64,000 bases of DNA from Lethocerus indicus. Lineage: Eukaryota; Arthropoda; Insecta; Hemiptera; Belostomatidae. Below, piece by piece: positions 26,961 through 40,432 of the stretch (the first letter of the stretch is position 1; the number at the start of each line of letters is the position of its first letter). The notes beneath the pieces were generated by a model. It saw only the letters and a list, made by a program, of their open reading frames with translations. It did not search any database and was not told the DNA's origin. The stretch covers positions 17,631,154 to 17,695,153 of the forward strand of contig JACDQD010000002.1 in assembly GCA_019843655.1 (NCBI GenBank), written 5' to 3'. The position numbers were made by a program, and so were the translations under genes.

Positions 26961-27860
26961 GACAATACCTACATTTTATCGGTCAATTGTCGATATTTTA
27001 CACGGTTCAAAATATAATAAATATAAAATACACGATTTATTTTCATATAAAAAATATTTATTCGTTTTAAAATCGCAGTTACGTTATAAAATTTGAACGA
27101 CCCTCATTGAAGTCATTCGTTGTATCATGATTGAAATATCCTGTAGAGTTACATATAAAACACGGCCGAAAGCCCTAATTGATATTGTCAGTATAATTGT
27201 CTATTGAATATTCCCGTTTTATTAATCTGCAGTGCTGAGAGGATGGTCCAGCGACGGAAATTACGATAGAAAAAATACTGCGATAGTATATCTAATTATA
27301 TTGCAATTCTTAATAATAATTATATCGATAAGAAATTAATCCCCTTAAATAACAGGAAATTGGGCGGTGAGACGGAAGATAACATAGACCTGAGATCGAT
27401 GGCGGTCAAGGCAATAACTGTACCGTAATGGCGCTATAAATTTAGTACAATATTTAATGAGCTGCCTCGTGGTTCAAATGAAAGTGCATGTTCTTCCGAC
27501 ATGTGCATTCCATGCACCGGTTTAACCACCGGACCGGTAAGAATTTATTGCACACATACATTTAAAACCGGCCTCCAAAATCGAACCTAATGGTTTCTGT
27601 TTTATTATTTTATTTACAGCAAAATAATTTTTTCCTTAATACCAATTATTCTGCATTCTTTCGTTTCAAAAATAATTACTTTGTAATATAAGTTTCACTG
27701 TTGAACCAAATTTAGTTTGTCTTCGTGACATTGAAATGATTCCACCGAAGTTATTAGTACTACACGTTATAAACTCGAATTGGTATGAAGTAGGACGTAT
27801 TTAGACGGCGGAGGAGGAGATTTCAACACATAAAGGTGAAGGAAAAAGTAATTTATAGTT
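26961..27860. other. AT-rich stretch
   Basis: AT-rich. A short patch at 27466-27545 carries nested small palindromes (for example CCGGT...ACCGG) followed by a GGTAAG splice-donor-like word. No exon could be built around it. Confidence 0.45.
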
Positions 27861-28190
27861 TATAACCCTTGAATTGCCAGCAGTAAAACCGTCAAGGGTG
27901 AATTACCAGCGCGGAGGGGTCGTAATTATTTTGAAAGTACCGGCGGGTCTAAGCCGTCGGGACTGCAAGTTGCCAAATCCGCACCGGGTTTTATGTGCGG
28001 GGGGAGCCCGGGCCGAAGGTGGTCGCCGGATGGGAGGAGTAACTAGGAAGTCTAGAGTCTCTGTATTTAACACAGGGAGGGTACTAGCTAGGCCCGACGG
28101 TCATTTTTAGGCTGCCCTCTAAAACTCTTCTGCCCCATTACTCATACCTTCTTTTTTTTTATTCCCCAGTTGGACGCGCCAAGTGTCTGG
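27861..28190. other. GC-rich patch
   Basis: A GC-rich island with a 78-codon plus frame (27874-28110) rich in R and G, followed by a T tract. No gene is supported. Confidence 0.45.
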
Positions 28191-29330
28191 GCCTAAACAA
28201 TTCTGTTACTGAATCCTTGATTCCGTTTCCTGGATTCAATAATCCCGAGTGAAATAATCATCCTCTCCCATCACTTTTTCGCCCTTTGTTTCGTCTGTTT
28301 CTTGATTAACATTTTTACAGCCGCCATACCGCTCTGTCCTAATTCATTTTTTAATCAACCGTCAAAATCAGAGTCAGTATAAACTTTGAAATTTCATTTT
28401 CCGTTAGATCAATCAGTGTGGGACTTAAGTGCCCGCAAGAAATCCTAAAATATATTCATTCCCATCAATAAACCGAGAAAATCCTAATTATATTTATTAC
28501 AGAAAATTTGATGGCGTGGACATCATTTTAATGCCTTGTAATAATAACTTATACTATACAATAATATATTTATGAAGAATTTTTTGTAATTTTTTGAGAA
28601 ATATGCACCTTATGACGCGATACTTGTATTATATCTGATACATTTAACTTCACAGATGTATTTTTACCGTCTGAAATTACATCGATATATCTTCATAAAA
28701 TTGTTGAACTGAAATTAAAGGTAATTCGACTAGAAAACTTACCTTTGGAAACGGAAACAAACTTATTTAAATATCGTGACTCGAACTTGTGTTTTTTAAC
28801 TTCAAAGAAAAGAATATTAATTGGCTAATAAATGAAGGAAAACAATCCTCAAAAACTCCAAAGTATAATATTCAAATAAAGACAAGAAATTAAGTAGTTC
28901 TAAAAGTGCTTATAGACGCAGGACTATATTTAAAGCACTGTTATGAAACAAGGGATACACGACAGGATAATAAGTGAGAAAGCAGTGACGTTGATTAATT
29001 TAGCGGACAGAGGGACAGTTAAACAATAACATCGTCATCCTCTGACAGATTCTTGGTATGATTTTATCGCACAGAAATGAATGTCCTGACAATAACGCAC
29101 GATAAGTTGGTATTTTTAGGCAGTTACAGTGTATTGTAGTTTAGACATTGTTTGTCCACTACATATTTAGAGTTTAGGAAGAAAGCAGCCCCAATAGCGC
29201 CAATTTAATTCCTATTAGTCCTATTAGTTAAACGGTAGGCATCAGGAAATGTAAGCTGGCTCGGAAATCGACCCGTTCCAAAGAAAATGAAAGCAAATCG
29301 AAATAGTTAGTAAAACACAACAGTGTCAGT
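28191..29330. other. AT-rich stretch
   Basis: AT-rich. It contains a tiny 9-bp tandem duplication (CCTATTAGT twice, about 29211-29228). Nothing else is seen. Confidence 0.5.
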
Positions 29331-29498
29331 GGCGAATTTCAGAACTGGCCCGAGGCGGGTTCCGGCGGGAGGACTAATATTAACTAGGACGGACGACCGG
29401 TGCGAGAGAGGCAGCGAAAGTGAGACAGAGAGCTAACAATGTTCAAATATCGAGCGGAGCCCTGTTTACCGAGGAACCTCAGAGGGACTCCCGTTAAA

Positions 29499-29515
29499 GA
29501 GAGAGAGAGAGAGAG
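29499..29515 (+). repeat. (GA)n microsatellite
   Basis: A run of GA dinucleotides of about 17 bp. Confidence 0.9.
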
Positions 29516-29812
29516 GCAGGACGGGGCGGTAAAGAGGAGCTGGATAAATACAGTAATGTCGAGAGTGGAGTGGAGTGGAGTAGAGGGACGCACTCGTCTT
29601 GCTTTTCAAAGACGGGACGACAATGGGGCCGGGCCGGCCCCTCCACCATAGACCGGCCTACGGCTCACCGCATGTACACCGCCCCAAAACAGACCGCGTT
29701 CCCACCCGCCCCCTCATTTATATTCACCTGCAACGTTCCCTTTAATAACAGCCGATTTATACACCGGCCAAAAGCTCCGATTTATCGGTACCAGTTTATT
29801 ACTCCTTGGCCA

Positions 29813-29831
29813 CCCTCCCCGCCCCGCCCCC
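29813..29831 (-). other. Minus-strand G-quadruplex motif with GC-box words
   Basis: The plus strand reads CCCTCCCCGCCCCGCCCCC, so the minus strand has four G runs of 3-5 with single-base loops. The GCCCCGCCCC core also matches an Sp1/KLF-type GC box. Both readings are motif-level only. Confidence 0.8.
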
Positions 29832-30080
29832 GCCTCCACCGCCACCCATCACTCTCCCTCTCTTCCTCTCCCTCCCTTCGATTGACCGGGACGGAAATTT
29901 CACAGTGACCGGTTTTTCGAATGGATTTATTAGACGCGGTGCACCTGCGCGGCGGCTAGCACCGACCGACGACCCTGTCCCATGTCCCGTCTATAAACAT
30001 CGGTCAGAAAATACAGTGGCAGGTATCAGTATCGTATTTCACTGCAGGTCGTCGCGTACTTTACCGAGTGTCTGTCATAT

Positions 30081-32870
30081 TCTAACTGTATAAATACCTC
30101 AGCATAACGGGGTTATCGAAACACTTATATTAATTTAACCCGCTTTGTGTGTGTTCTAATATTGAAAATCAACTAATTAGGTAAAATTTGTTAATTTTTT
30201 AATAATAGTAATATTTTAGTCAAATTGCTAAAACGAGACCTGAGGCACTGTTGAAAATTTCCAGTTAATGTTATAACGCAAATTACCAGATTTTTCAACA
30301 TAAAACACTATCACCCATTGGAGTTTGTGTCAAAATTAATTTGTCTTAGAATAAGAACTTAGCGTGGTTTCGGGCCGCCTTCGTTACGCGTTAATTGCCA
30401 CATTTTGTGTCTGTAGGGGCAGCATAAATGGCTTCGGTGAGATCGTCGCTTCCTTAATGGCGGATCCGAGTACTTATTGCAGAGTAAACTTCAAACTAAG
30501 AATACTTGCTTCTGTGCAAATATGGGGGGGGCGCGCTCAGCCCGGACCCCATAAAAGTGCTCCGGTGTACAACTTCACCAACTTGAAATGAAAGGGTCCG
30601 CCTCTTACGTTAATACGATCTATTATATTTTAATTAATGATATGAGTGAGCCTAAGAAGTGACACAGTTTGTGGGTGTGTTATCGGACAAGGCTAATACC
30701 TAAAATCTTTGGTCACGAACATAAACCATTACCTCACTTCCAGAAGGAAATTAACCTAAAGTTTGACCCAGCGAGGGAGAAAAATGAGGTAGTGTGACAG
30801 AAAACAATCTCGAATAAAAATGGCGTGTAAAGAAACCAGGCAGTCTCTATAAAAAAGTGATCGCATTTTTATATCTAGATATATCACCGGAGGCGCCGAA
30901 AGAATGGGGTTTCATGATCAGTCCCTTCCAGCGTCTCAGAAAGAAGAAAGCGTTTTTGATGATGATTTAGGTGGCCGATCCAGCTCACTTTTTCATTCGA
31001 TTTCTATTAAGATATGTTTCTGGTGTTACAAAATCAATCCCTGTCACGTCTAAATATTTTGAATACGACTTGAGCAGTTCAAATTTCATTTTCTTGAACT
31101 GCACCCGATCAAATGATCCCTATGCCGATAATTAAATCTGTCAATTTAATTCAATTGAGGATTGAAATATAATTTCATTATTGGCTATCATTTTCTGATT
31201 CCAGGACTAATAATGTTGTTGGCTCAGAAGATACTATTTAGGAAGTTAACCAATTAGTTCGGAAAGTTATATATTGTTGTTAATATTTCAATATACTACA
31301 CACTGTTCGCGCTAAATTGGCCAACTTAATGTAATATTGAAAGTTATAATTAATGCCGGTCCTAATAATAACCAAAGTTGTAGACGCTTAGCTCCACTGG
31401 CCTTATCGGACTCCCACATTTACATACCAATTAAATTCGCGATCAACGAGTTGATCTGGTCATTAAACGGTGTCCTCGCCCTACAAATCATTTGCAAATT
31501 ATTTACCGATCACTTTCAGAAACGGAATATTTCGCAGTTAATACTGCGCACACCGGAATGTGTCTTTAGCAGTATTACCATTCAGCAAATGTCCAATAAG
31601 AATAAAAAGATGGATGGTAATAATTTCTCATTTATTAAGGTTTGTTCGAAACTAAAGAATATTAAGCATTAAGGAGGATTAAGTGGGAATGTCCAAGCAT
31701 AATCAGTACTTAGTAAAATAAGGAGTGAGCTGGCGCAGAACCAGAGGACCACATTTGAGGTGGGATGTTGTTCACAAATTGGGATCGATGGGTCTCCAAG
31801 ATCGTTGCAAAATGTTCTTATTAATACTTGAATAATCTAAAAAATACAAATGGAAAAACTGTTATTATATATTAATATTAACTGCATACTGGCGTAGCAT
31901 ACAAAAGTTTTTACAAAGTTTGAATCTCAAATTTAATGGGTTATATACCTTTGATAATCTGAATCTCAACTTTCGTAACTTAAAACAGCTCTAGCACAAA
32001 CTATGACTTCAAATATTGAGTTTTCAAGGGAGCTGTACTTTCTATTTCTTTACGTTCTTCTCCTCTCCTTGCCGGATTGAACTCCTTTTCATTAAACTTC
32101 AGGTGAGTTTTGAAATTGGATTACGCAAAACAATCTGAAAGGATCGCTTGATTAAGGAAGAAATCCCTTGTTTTACCCACTCCAACAACTGTTTTTAAGG
32201 CGCAATCATTTTATTATCTTTACAACATCCTAAGGCCGTATAACAATATTGCGCTGTTACTAGAGTTATCAGAGTGATTTTACGATCAAGCCAAACTCGA
32301 ATTTCACGCATTTTAAACTATATACTACTGGTAAATAAAAAGTTCATTTTTGACAAAAAGAATCAAGAGTATGTATTTTAAGACCGCGTATTTTGAATCT
32401 AATCTTTCGTAATAATTCTCTAAGATATAAGTCGAGGAAAAAAGTATTGTACTGAAAATTGAATCTTAATTAAAGACATAACGAAATGGCACAAAAAAAT
32501 AGAACGATTCGATTGCAGTCGAAAGTCGAGGGAATTGATGGAAATAGTTAAGGTGAGGGGGGCTTAGAGAAGCGGTATCGGAAGGGTATTTAATTGCAGA
32601 GAACGCAATGGACGGGGTCGGCCAGACCCCCAGCTACTATCATTAATAACGGCGGGGGTCTCTGAGGCGATCGGCTGGCAAACAGGGCTGCTCACCTGTA
32701 ACACACAATTATCAATCTTCCCCCTGAATAAAATTTCTTCTTTCATCCGCGAAAATGATGAAACCTTTATCTCTCCTTCCGCCTCATTAAAGTGACCGCC
32801 TTCGCCGCACAACGTTGACCCCAGACTTAAAATAATTCCACAAGAACACGAACCCTCACTCCACCACACA

Positions 32871-32930
<60 letters not shown>

Positions 32931-33260
32931 AAATATTTACATACTTCGTCAGCATGAAGTAATTATTTGCCTAATCCTAAAACGAACCAAACCACAAATC
33001 GATTGATGAAGTTTGCATCACCGGGGCTCTGCATGTTTTTAAGAAAGCACATATTATATCTTCATTATAAATGCATTAATTGTGAACTATTCTTTGCCTT
33101 TTTGGTGTTTTATCGTTGGTATATTTCTTCCGAGTTTTCATTAATTTTTATTCAACGCCACCTTTTCGAAATTATCAACTCGGAATAACGGAATATTTTG
33201 CATATCGTTGGGCAAAACTTATACAGTTATTCTCCAGGTTTGACCGGTTTGAATATTCTA
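30081..33260. other. Mostly AT-rich stretch
   Basis: Patches of higher GC lie at about 30361-30600 and 32540-32850. A 111-codon plus frame (31337-31672) and a 105-codon minus frame (32564-32881) are not recognised. A 14-bp perfect palindrome, TATATCTAGATATA, is at 30870-30883. Confidence 0.45.
32862..32926. repeat. (CA)n(TA)n compound microsatellite
   Basis: A short CA-rich tract up to 32880 runs directly into 23 TA units (32881-32926). Confidence 0.95.
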
Positions 33261-33850
33261 CCAAAACAGTGAGAAAGAGAGAGAGGGGGGCAACCTGAAG
33301 TGATCAAATAGTGAATACAACTATCGGACGATAGATAAATGCAGACTGACGATGGTAAAGAGGACTTGGTTGGGGGCGGCGGTGGAGGGCCCGAAGTTTA
33401 ATTTGTGTCGAATGGCATTAGTCGGTAATTAGTGGCGGAGTATTCGTTGGACGGGTACCGGCCCACGTTCTCCGTTCATAGCCCGACCTCCGCACTTTAT
33501 TTACGAGCCCAATCTAATCGTAAGATAAACGCTCGGATGGGATACCGCCTCGGCATAAAGTACGACCCTGATTAAGTCTAATTGCGGCCCTCCCACTTCC
33601 CCCCGCCGGTCTGTGTGTTATGCTAATGGACGCTGTTCAACGGCCGGGGTCTGCGCCCGGAACAATTTTTTTCGTAAAACTCCGCCGTGGATTTGTAATT
33701 CATTGTAGACATAACAATGCTTGCTCGGCGGCTTAATTTATGAGGTCCGGCCTCCTCTCAGAATGCGCTCTCTCGCCAGTCCCATTCGGCTTCGTTTACA
33801 ATTCAAACTAATCGCCGACTTTAAGCTTGTTATCAATACCTTCCTTCGTG
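33261..33850. other. GC-rich block with octamer-like and Hox-like words
   Basis: GC-rich and CpG-rich, with short AT words embedded: ATGCTAAT (33620-33627), a one-base variant of the POU octamer, and TCGTAAA (33672-33678), which resembles posterior Hox (Abd-B class) sites. No frame of notable length crosses it. The pattern is that of candidate regulatory DNA; whether it is conserved cannot be judged here. Confidence 0.45.
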
Positions 33851-36540
33851 TAGTACGGTAAAAATTTAATACAAAACGTGGATTCAAAAATTATTCGCAC
33901 TGCAGGCTATAGCGTTTATTTTAATCAAATTTAAGTAAGGGTAGTTTATTATTTTTGGACATAATATCGAGTTTCTCAGTACTCAGGTTCAGGTAGTGAG
34001 GCATTGGTGCCTCGTCACCAATAACGATTTTTGTATCAAGTAAATTGATCGCAAATTTCCGGATAAGGGCCTGTCTGGGAACTAACTGCCGTAAACATGT
34101 TGAGCACGAGATGAGCCTATTTATCAGGTCCACCCTTGGCAATTCCGGCGGCCTTATGTGAAACGGCCTCCGGTGTTTCAAACGGGCCGTCCCAGCACTC
34201 AACGGGGGCCTAACAGCCATTATTCAGTAAACTATGCAAACTAACGGACTGAGCGGAGGACACGAAGTTACATCCATTTCCACCTTAGTTACTCTACAAT
34301 ATTTCAAGGGCCCACCCAGGATGAGGTCCCATTATTATCGGAACGGTGTCCGGCGTGAGACCACGACCGGAAAAAGCAACCCTGAACATGCCCCAACGTG
34401 CCATTCAAATGGAAGATGCAATTGCGTTATATTAACAGGGTGCTTGTACGGTGACTTAGATTAAAAATAATTATGTGATTTTAAATTTGTAAATGAACGA
34501 AAAATTCGCTAATGGGAATATTTCGTCTATTTAAACGAGGCGACCTCGTAAACTCCAATTGATCACATTTTCAGTTATTAGTATACTTTAATTATCAAAC
34601 TAATTCAGGGACTAAATACAGTAGATTGCAACCACAAAATATCGTTCGAAAATTTACTGGCCGATATCTTATTAGTTGACCCAAATTAAAATACGATTTG
34701 TTGCTCACTAAGGTTTGTTACGTCCATATGATGTGTAACTGAAATTATCCCGACTTTTTCTAAATAACATATCAATAAAGTGTTTCAAATATTCCGATAC
34801 GGCTTGGAACAACGTTAATATCCTTCTGTAATGGTTACAAACACCAATAAGAACTTTTACTCTGATGTAAGATCCTTCCAAGAATTTTTTACAACAAATG
34901 TTTCCGTTCAACCAACGCCATAAACTCCCAGTTCATTAATATATATATTGATGGCCGCCTTTCGATTCCGGTCTAGAGATATAAATCGTCCTGGGAGCGA
35001 TCATATGTGACGTGATCTGGCGGATAAAACGTTCTCTCCCATTGGCAATCATAGCCGGTCACAATCCGCCCCAAGACCGGGTAGGAGGCACCGACACGCC
35101 CTTCGCGTCCAATGTGACTTGAATCTATCTCTGGGCAAGTTTTTTTTCGGGTAGGCTTACTTCGGCGAAATTTTAAATATCGTTCTCAAAAATGACATTT
35201 TATTAGGTTAGCCGCATTTATAATTCTAAATATATTTGCCGATAGTCACGTTCGGATTTTAGTAGACACCCGGATAGGAACATAGGACAGAGGATAATAT
35301 GGATGGAACTATTATAGGCAAAGTCAGGAGCGTAGGGCTGTTAAAGGTCCATTCGCCGAGGGCAAACCCTCTTTTCACTCTTATTCACATTTTGTTTTGC
35401 GGCAATGCAAAAGTGGCGCACGCACTTCATACAAACCGCATTAATGGCATCAAAGTGAAGAGATCAAAGGTAACCTAACTGGCAGTAATACAACCGCTTC
35501 TAACTATTTTCCACTCACTATTTTGTGCAAATCGTCTTGTTACTTATTGACACGAGAAATACGAGAAACTATTTTTTCGCCCTATTTTTTTGAGTCTCTG
35601 CGATACTCAGTTTTCCAACCAGGCATACCACTGTGTTTATTTCATGTTAATTATACCAACATCGCACTCCATGATTGGATACTATTGTTTGACTTGATAT
35701 GTGTGAATTAGTGAACAGAATAACTTGAAACTAGAAAACCGAAATAATGTTAATTAAATAATAAGGTACTTAAAAATAATAAGATGTTTAAACAGCTGAA
35801 AGGTACCCTGCTACTACTGTAACTTATTATGTAGTGTTTTCAGTATTGACCCACTATTAGTTTTGTGGAGCCGGCTAACAAAACGGCCATCGCCCGCTGA
35901 AACGAGGATTGCATGCAAGCATAAATTATCCGTGGGCCACCAAGGAAGTAATACATATTTATAAGTAATTACAACTCTATTTGTTTGTTTTTTTTTAATT
36001 ATAAAGCCTTTACTCCCAGGCATCGTTTATATATCGGGCCTACTCAGCCTATCGGATTCTCCCCGACTCCATCAATAACTTTATAAACGAGGCACTGGCC
36101 GGCGTAATTAATCAGCCGAAACGATAAATCACTTATATAAAATTATTGGCCCCCCTCCTTTCCCCTTACAACGAACTAATGATATTACGTGAAAAATTTC
36201 ATGGTCGGTCAATTTATTAGTCACTTCCCCTGGGCTAAACGGGAGGGAAGTTAACACTATGGTGAAAATAAATATTGAAAATCATTTTTATCGGTTTGGT
36301 ATCTCCGGGAAGGCAATTCGGTATCATATATGAGGGCATGTTCGTGATAGTAGGTCCGTGCGCAGAGAAGATATACGGCCAAATAGAATACCTGGTCTTT
36401 TTCAACAGAGTTTCAAAAAAGGAACCCATAAATTACTCCTTAAGCGTAAAAATTGTTAAATGATGAAATGTACAGTTTTATTTATTTATCAATTGCAGAA
36501 TGTTAGAATTAAACAAAATGCTATATGCGGTTCATATATA
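33851..36540. other. Mixed AT-rich stretch
   Basis: GC-richer patches lie at about 34080-34450, 35000-35160 and 35860-35960. The 99-codon minus frame (33921-34220) and 76-codon plus frame (34234-34464) are unrecognised. A 10-bp palindrome, TTGCATGCAA, lies near 35909. Confidence 0.45.
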
Positions 36541-36960
36541 AATTAACGCTCCGAAATAACATTTCTCCGCCCGCCCAATTATCCGGAACATTTAAAGTCG
36601 AAGGGGCGGTGCAGGAGCTTTCGGAACGAAACCTTTTAAGTCGATCCCTTACCTCTTAAGAGTTAATGACCAAATTTAATTTATCTAATTCGCCGTTCGT
36701 GCGCTCGGTACAATTGATTATCCCATCCGTTATTTCGAGATCACGAACCGGCCCCGGGGCGAGGGGCGACCGCGTCACGTGTGAAAAAGTAATTGAAATA
36801 AAATGGGATTTTCTGGGAGCAAAGAGAGGGGGCGGGGGCGGCCTCAGGTAGTCTCAGTTTTTACATGATACTAATTGTCCGTGGACACGCACACGGCTAG
36901 GGCCGATAATTATAGACCCTCATACCCCGCGATTCTCCCCACAACCTACTTCATTTGACC
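36541..36960. other. GC-rich patch with an E-box
   Basis: A GC-rich patch with TCACGTGTGA at 36775-36784 and a G-rich run near 36825-36842. A 61-codon plus frame is unrecognised. Confidence 0.45.
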
Positions 36961-37430
36961 CAACATAAGACTATAGAACACCCTCTTCTTCCCAGCATAC
37001 ATTCTCACCCCTTTCACGACCACTAATTACATGAGCGAACTTTCCTAGCAGTATATTTTCTAATGTTTTATTTCTCCATATTACGATGTGGTCTTTCATC
37101 AAGAGAAATCACCGTTTTGTAAAACTCCACCGGGATTTGGCTGGCCACTTTGACAACCTCGTACGTCCTACGTGGGATAAATTTCTGAAATTTTTGCTAT
37201 TCGCTTAGTTATCGTTTAGTGGAGTCATACAACAAAAAATAAATAAATAAATTTATTTTAAAACCTTTTTTCTGTCGTGACTATTCAATATCTTAAGATT
37301 CTGCCTGACAGAGAAAATATATAAAAAATGTAAAATACGAGGTATCATCATTTGACCAAATCAAGATTATTTAAAATAGGTATGAAATGATAAATTAATT
37401 TTCAACTAAATTACTAAACTGAGATATTTA

Positions 37431-37783
37431 ACAGCGGGGAGGAATTAAGAATACTGGGCGGCTCAGTTCGGCCTCTTATAATTCATGGGCTAAACACGGT
37501 TTTCAGAAGGATCATTCATCGCCCGTCCTGCTGTTTATCTCTTTCAGGGCTAACACGTGACCTCGCCCATAATCTTCCACTCAGCCGCATGTGGGGTGAG
37601 AGAGTCATTCGCCGCCGAATGCCCGTTTTCCCTCTTCCTCTTCGCACATTCTTATGCTCCCCTCAACACCACGTATTCCTATTCCCTCATCAGTCACCTT
37701 CATCCCACCCTCTTTATCATTCCCTCTCCGCACATCCAGCCCATGGAACCGGCCGTCTCACTTCAATTGTTACAGCGGTAACG
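37431..37783. other. GC/CT-rich patch
   Basis: Pyrimidine-rich plus strand in 37610-37740. Overlapping plus frames of 74 and 67 codons are S/H/P-rich and unrecognised. Confidence 0.4.
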
Positions 37784-37881
37784 CTGATTTAAATAAACAA
37801 CTGATCTAAATCACAGTCGATCCATAAATCAGCCGTTTATTTAAACCAGCTGTTGTTAGGATCAGGTGTTGTTTAAATCAG
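37784..37881. repeat. Three-copy inverted/direct repeat cluster
   Basis: A unit of about 22 bp occurs three times within 98 bp: plus orientation at 37784-37806, minus at 37827-37849 and minus at 37860-37881. Copies share CTGATTTAAA at one end and CTGAT at the other. Copies 1 and 2 match at roughly 19 of 22 positions; copy 3 has a small internal deletion. A CAGCTG E-box lies between copies 2 and 3 (about 37847-37852). It could be a transcription-factor site cluster or a decayed foldback element. Confidence 0.75.
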
Positions 37882-40140
37882 TTCATATAAATGCTCTTGC
37901 TTCAAAGCTCTTGGAAATTGGTCACCGATGACCAGTAAAAATCGAAGCCTCGGACGATAAATTAAAATGAGCATTAAGCGTATAATATTATAACATATAT
38001 TCATTTATTTTAAATAATGATTTAAATTCTCAACTGAAATTTAACAACCTTCTTGCTGTCATATAAACACAACTAATTTTCCACCTCTGGTAATGAGGGG
38101 AACTATCTCACAAATTTAGTATTCCTATTTACCGTATACGGTAATCAGCTTTGCTAAATTAAGCATTAAATTTACGCGCTAACAGAATTATCGCTGATAT
38201 TTGTCTTTGGAATTATAGTAATGAACGATGAAGTTGGGAGGGGTGGGAATAGTTTCATAATATAAATTAAATATACGAATTGATATCAGCGGGCTTCAAA
38301 GAGAGAAAAGAAGACTCCGGTAAAAGGGGTAATAGCTGATTAGTTGTTTCATAAATATTATTGAAAAATTCAAAATGTGCATGAAAATGCCCTGCCGGAT
38401 GTTTATGATTAAGTAACAATTTAATTTCGGTGCACAAAGGAATAAAACTCCCTTTGTGCAACTAGGAGCCGGGAGGGAGCCTTTCTCGGATTCATAGAGG
38501 GCAACACTGAGTCAGATTTAAATAATTCTGAGTTTCCAACGGATGAGCCTCCTTTGACTCGACGTCCCGTTATCATAAGTATAGCTTCAATTTACAATTG
38601 ATGAAGTCAGTTTCATCCTCAAAGGGCGGCCGTAAGCGGCGTTACATTTTGAAATCGTTTATTTTTAATGGTATTAAAGGATTTGGCCCAGCGGCATTAA
38701 GACTCCCAAAGAATCTTCAATGAGTTTCCCAAAATATTCCAGATAATTTGTGACTTTCACAGAGGTCTTGAGTGCGTTAATTAAAAGTAATAATTCACTA
38801 ATTTGAATAATATCCTCGCAATTACACATTCTTCGTATCAGATTTTTTTAATGTATAAGGACTACATAAAAATAAGACTTGAAACTGCCCTACGTACGGC
38901 CTGAAGCAATAATATTCGTATATATGTTAGGAAAAAATTAATATTAGATCCTAAAACCTTAAATAACAAAGTGATATGTGGGGATTGTGACAATAAATTA
39001 GTATCGATAAGTTTATGGTAGCATAGTCAATGAAAATGAAGACATTTTGTCATACAAGGATCAACAAATATTACCAATTCCTATTTACAATACCTCAGTT
39101 GGAACAACGGCATCGAATGAGATCTATTTGAATGTAGCAGTTTAAGGGGTACCGATTCCTTCGCAGGGAGGGAAGAAATCTCTGGGCGTGAGGTTACGGA
39201 ACGTCACCAAATCCTAGTGGCGTTCATTTGCATTTAGGAGTTCGTATCCGCGGGAGGAGGAAATTTGAAAAAGTAATATCTCGCCAGAATACCGACCGAA
39301 ATGGGACCGGAATAAATTTTCCCTTATATCCGCGATAAGGGAGCCGCGAGCGAGGGAGAATAAAAAAAGGAACGCAGAAGATAAAGGGAAAGGGCACGGT
39401 TGGGAGGAGCTAATTCAATATTTTAATGAGTAAATCGATCCGTATCGGTAAGGTCGGTGTTGACCCTGAAATCCATCAACATTGTATCTTAAACAATGAA
39501 CGTAAATAATAAATTCTTTATTAATAAATCATCATTTTGGAGACACAATGGTGACATATCTCAAATATTAATGATTCGAATTATCCTTGGAATGATCTCA
39601 GTCGGTCTACAAATATTTGCGCTGTGATATAAACTTATGCCCATCACTGTAAATCTGGATCTCAAAGTTGTTGAACGTTTATATGACTAGAAAATCTGGT
39701 TTATTTTATGGATTCACATTTTACCCGCACTATAGACTGACAAATTGAAATAAATAAATAACTGCCGCTTGGATATTGTCCTTTTTTCCGCACTCTTCAA
39801 TCACGGATACACAGTCAGCACAACTGAAAATTGCGATGCCACATAAATACCGGTGCACTCACAAAAAAGAGGGAAAAATGTCTAAAATTTTTCGAATGAA
39901 AATTCAAATCTAAATAACATTCACGAGAAAGTTTACATGCAAAGTACCTTTTATACTTGCAAAAATACTAGATAAATATATATTATATTTTACTGATGTA
40001 ACCACTGGTGAAAACGAGATTAATTTACAACCAAATATATACATTTGACAGACTTGTAATAAATAATTGTTTCATAAATGAAAATTGCCAGCATTTTCTA
40101 GAGACGCAATGGTAATAATAAACGTTTACAGCGGCTAAAG
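37882..40140. other. Mostly AT-rich stretch
   Basis: Moderate patches lie at 38450-38720 and 39120-39440; the rest is AT-rich. The longest frames are about 64 codons. No features are supported. Confidence 0.5.
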
Positions 40141-40350
40141 ATAAAACTTTTTTGAAAGCGCGTCAATGCTCCCTCGGCCGTAGGAAACATCCTCATTCGT
40201 GTTTGGAATTATATCGACCCGAAGCTAAAGGAGAATGAGGGAGATAGAGCCTATTGTTATCTCAGTACGGAGTGATGAGCTCATTGTCATTATCTGAGGG
40301 GGATAGAGGCAGCGGCGGAGGCCGGACAAGGAAGGGAGATTTCGACTAAC

Positions 40351-40432
40351 AGAGAGGTGGAAGGGAGGGAGGGAGAGAGAGTGAGAGAGGGAGAGAGAAG
40401 AGTGATGAAGGGGGCGAGAGAATGAGGGGAGG
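40351..40432 (+). repeat. GA-rich purine tract
   Basis: About 80 bp of GA, GGGA and GAGAGG words lead into a GC-rich segment. No strict unit is maintained. Confidence 0.75.

Larger units (their letters stand above)
29331..30080. other. GC-rich block
   Basis: GC-rich, with a (GA)n run at 29499-29515, a repeated GGAGT near 29565-29580, and a minus-strand G-quadruplex motif at 29813-29831. Overlapping plus frames of 70, 112 and 95 codons are proline- and threonine-rich and unrecognised. Confidence 0.5.

Noticed and set aside
27466..27545. Nested small palindromes followed by a GGTAAG donor-like word
   Set aside because: No acceptor or coding frame could be matched to it, and the palindromes are only 5-6 bp each.
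32696..32723. Minus-strand 28-bp segment bracketed by TTATTCAG and GTGAGC, like a micro-exon
   Set aside because: No pyrimidine tract precedes the acceptor, the length is not a multiple of three, and no neighbouring exon can be identified; splice-like words of this quality are common by chance.
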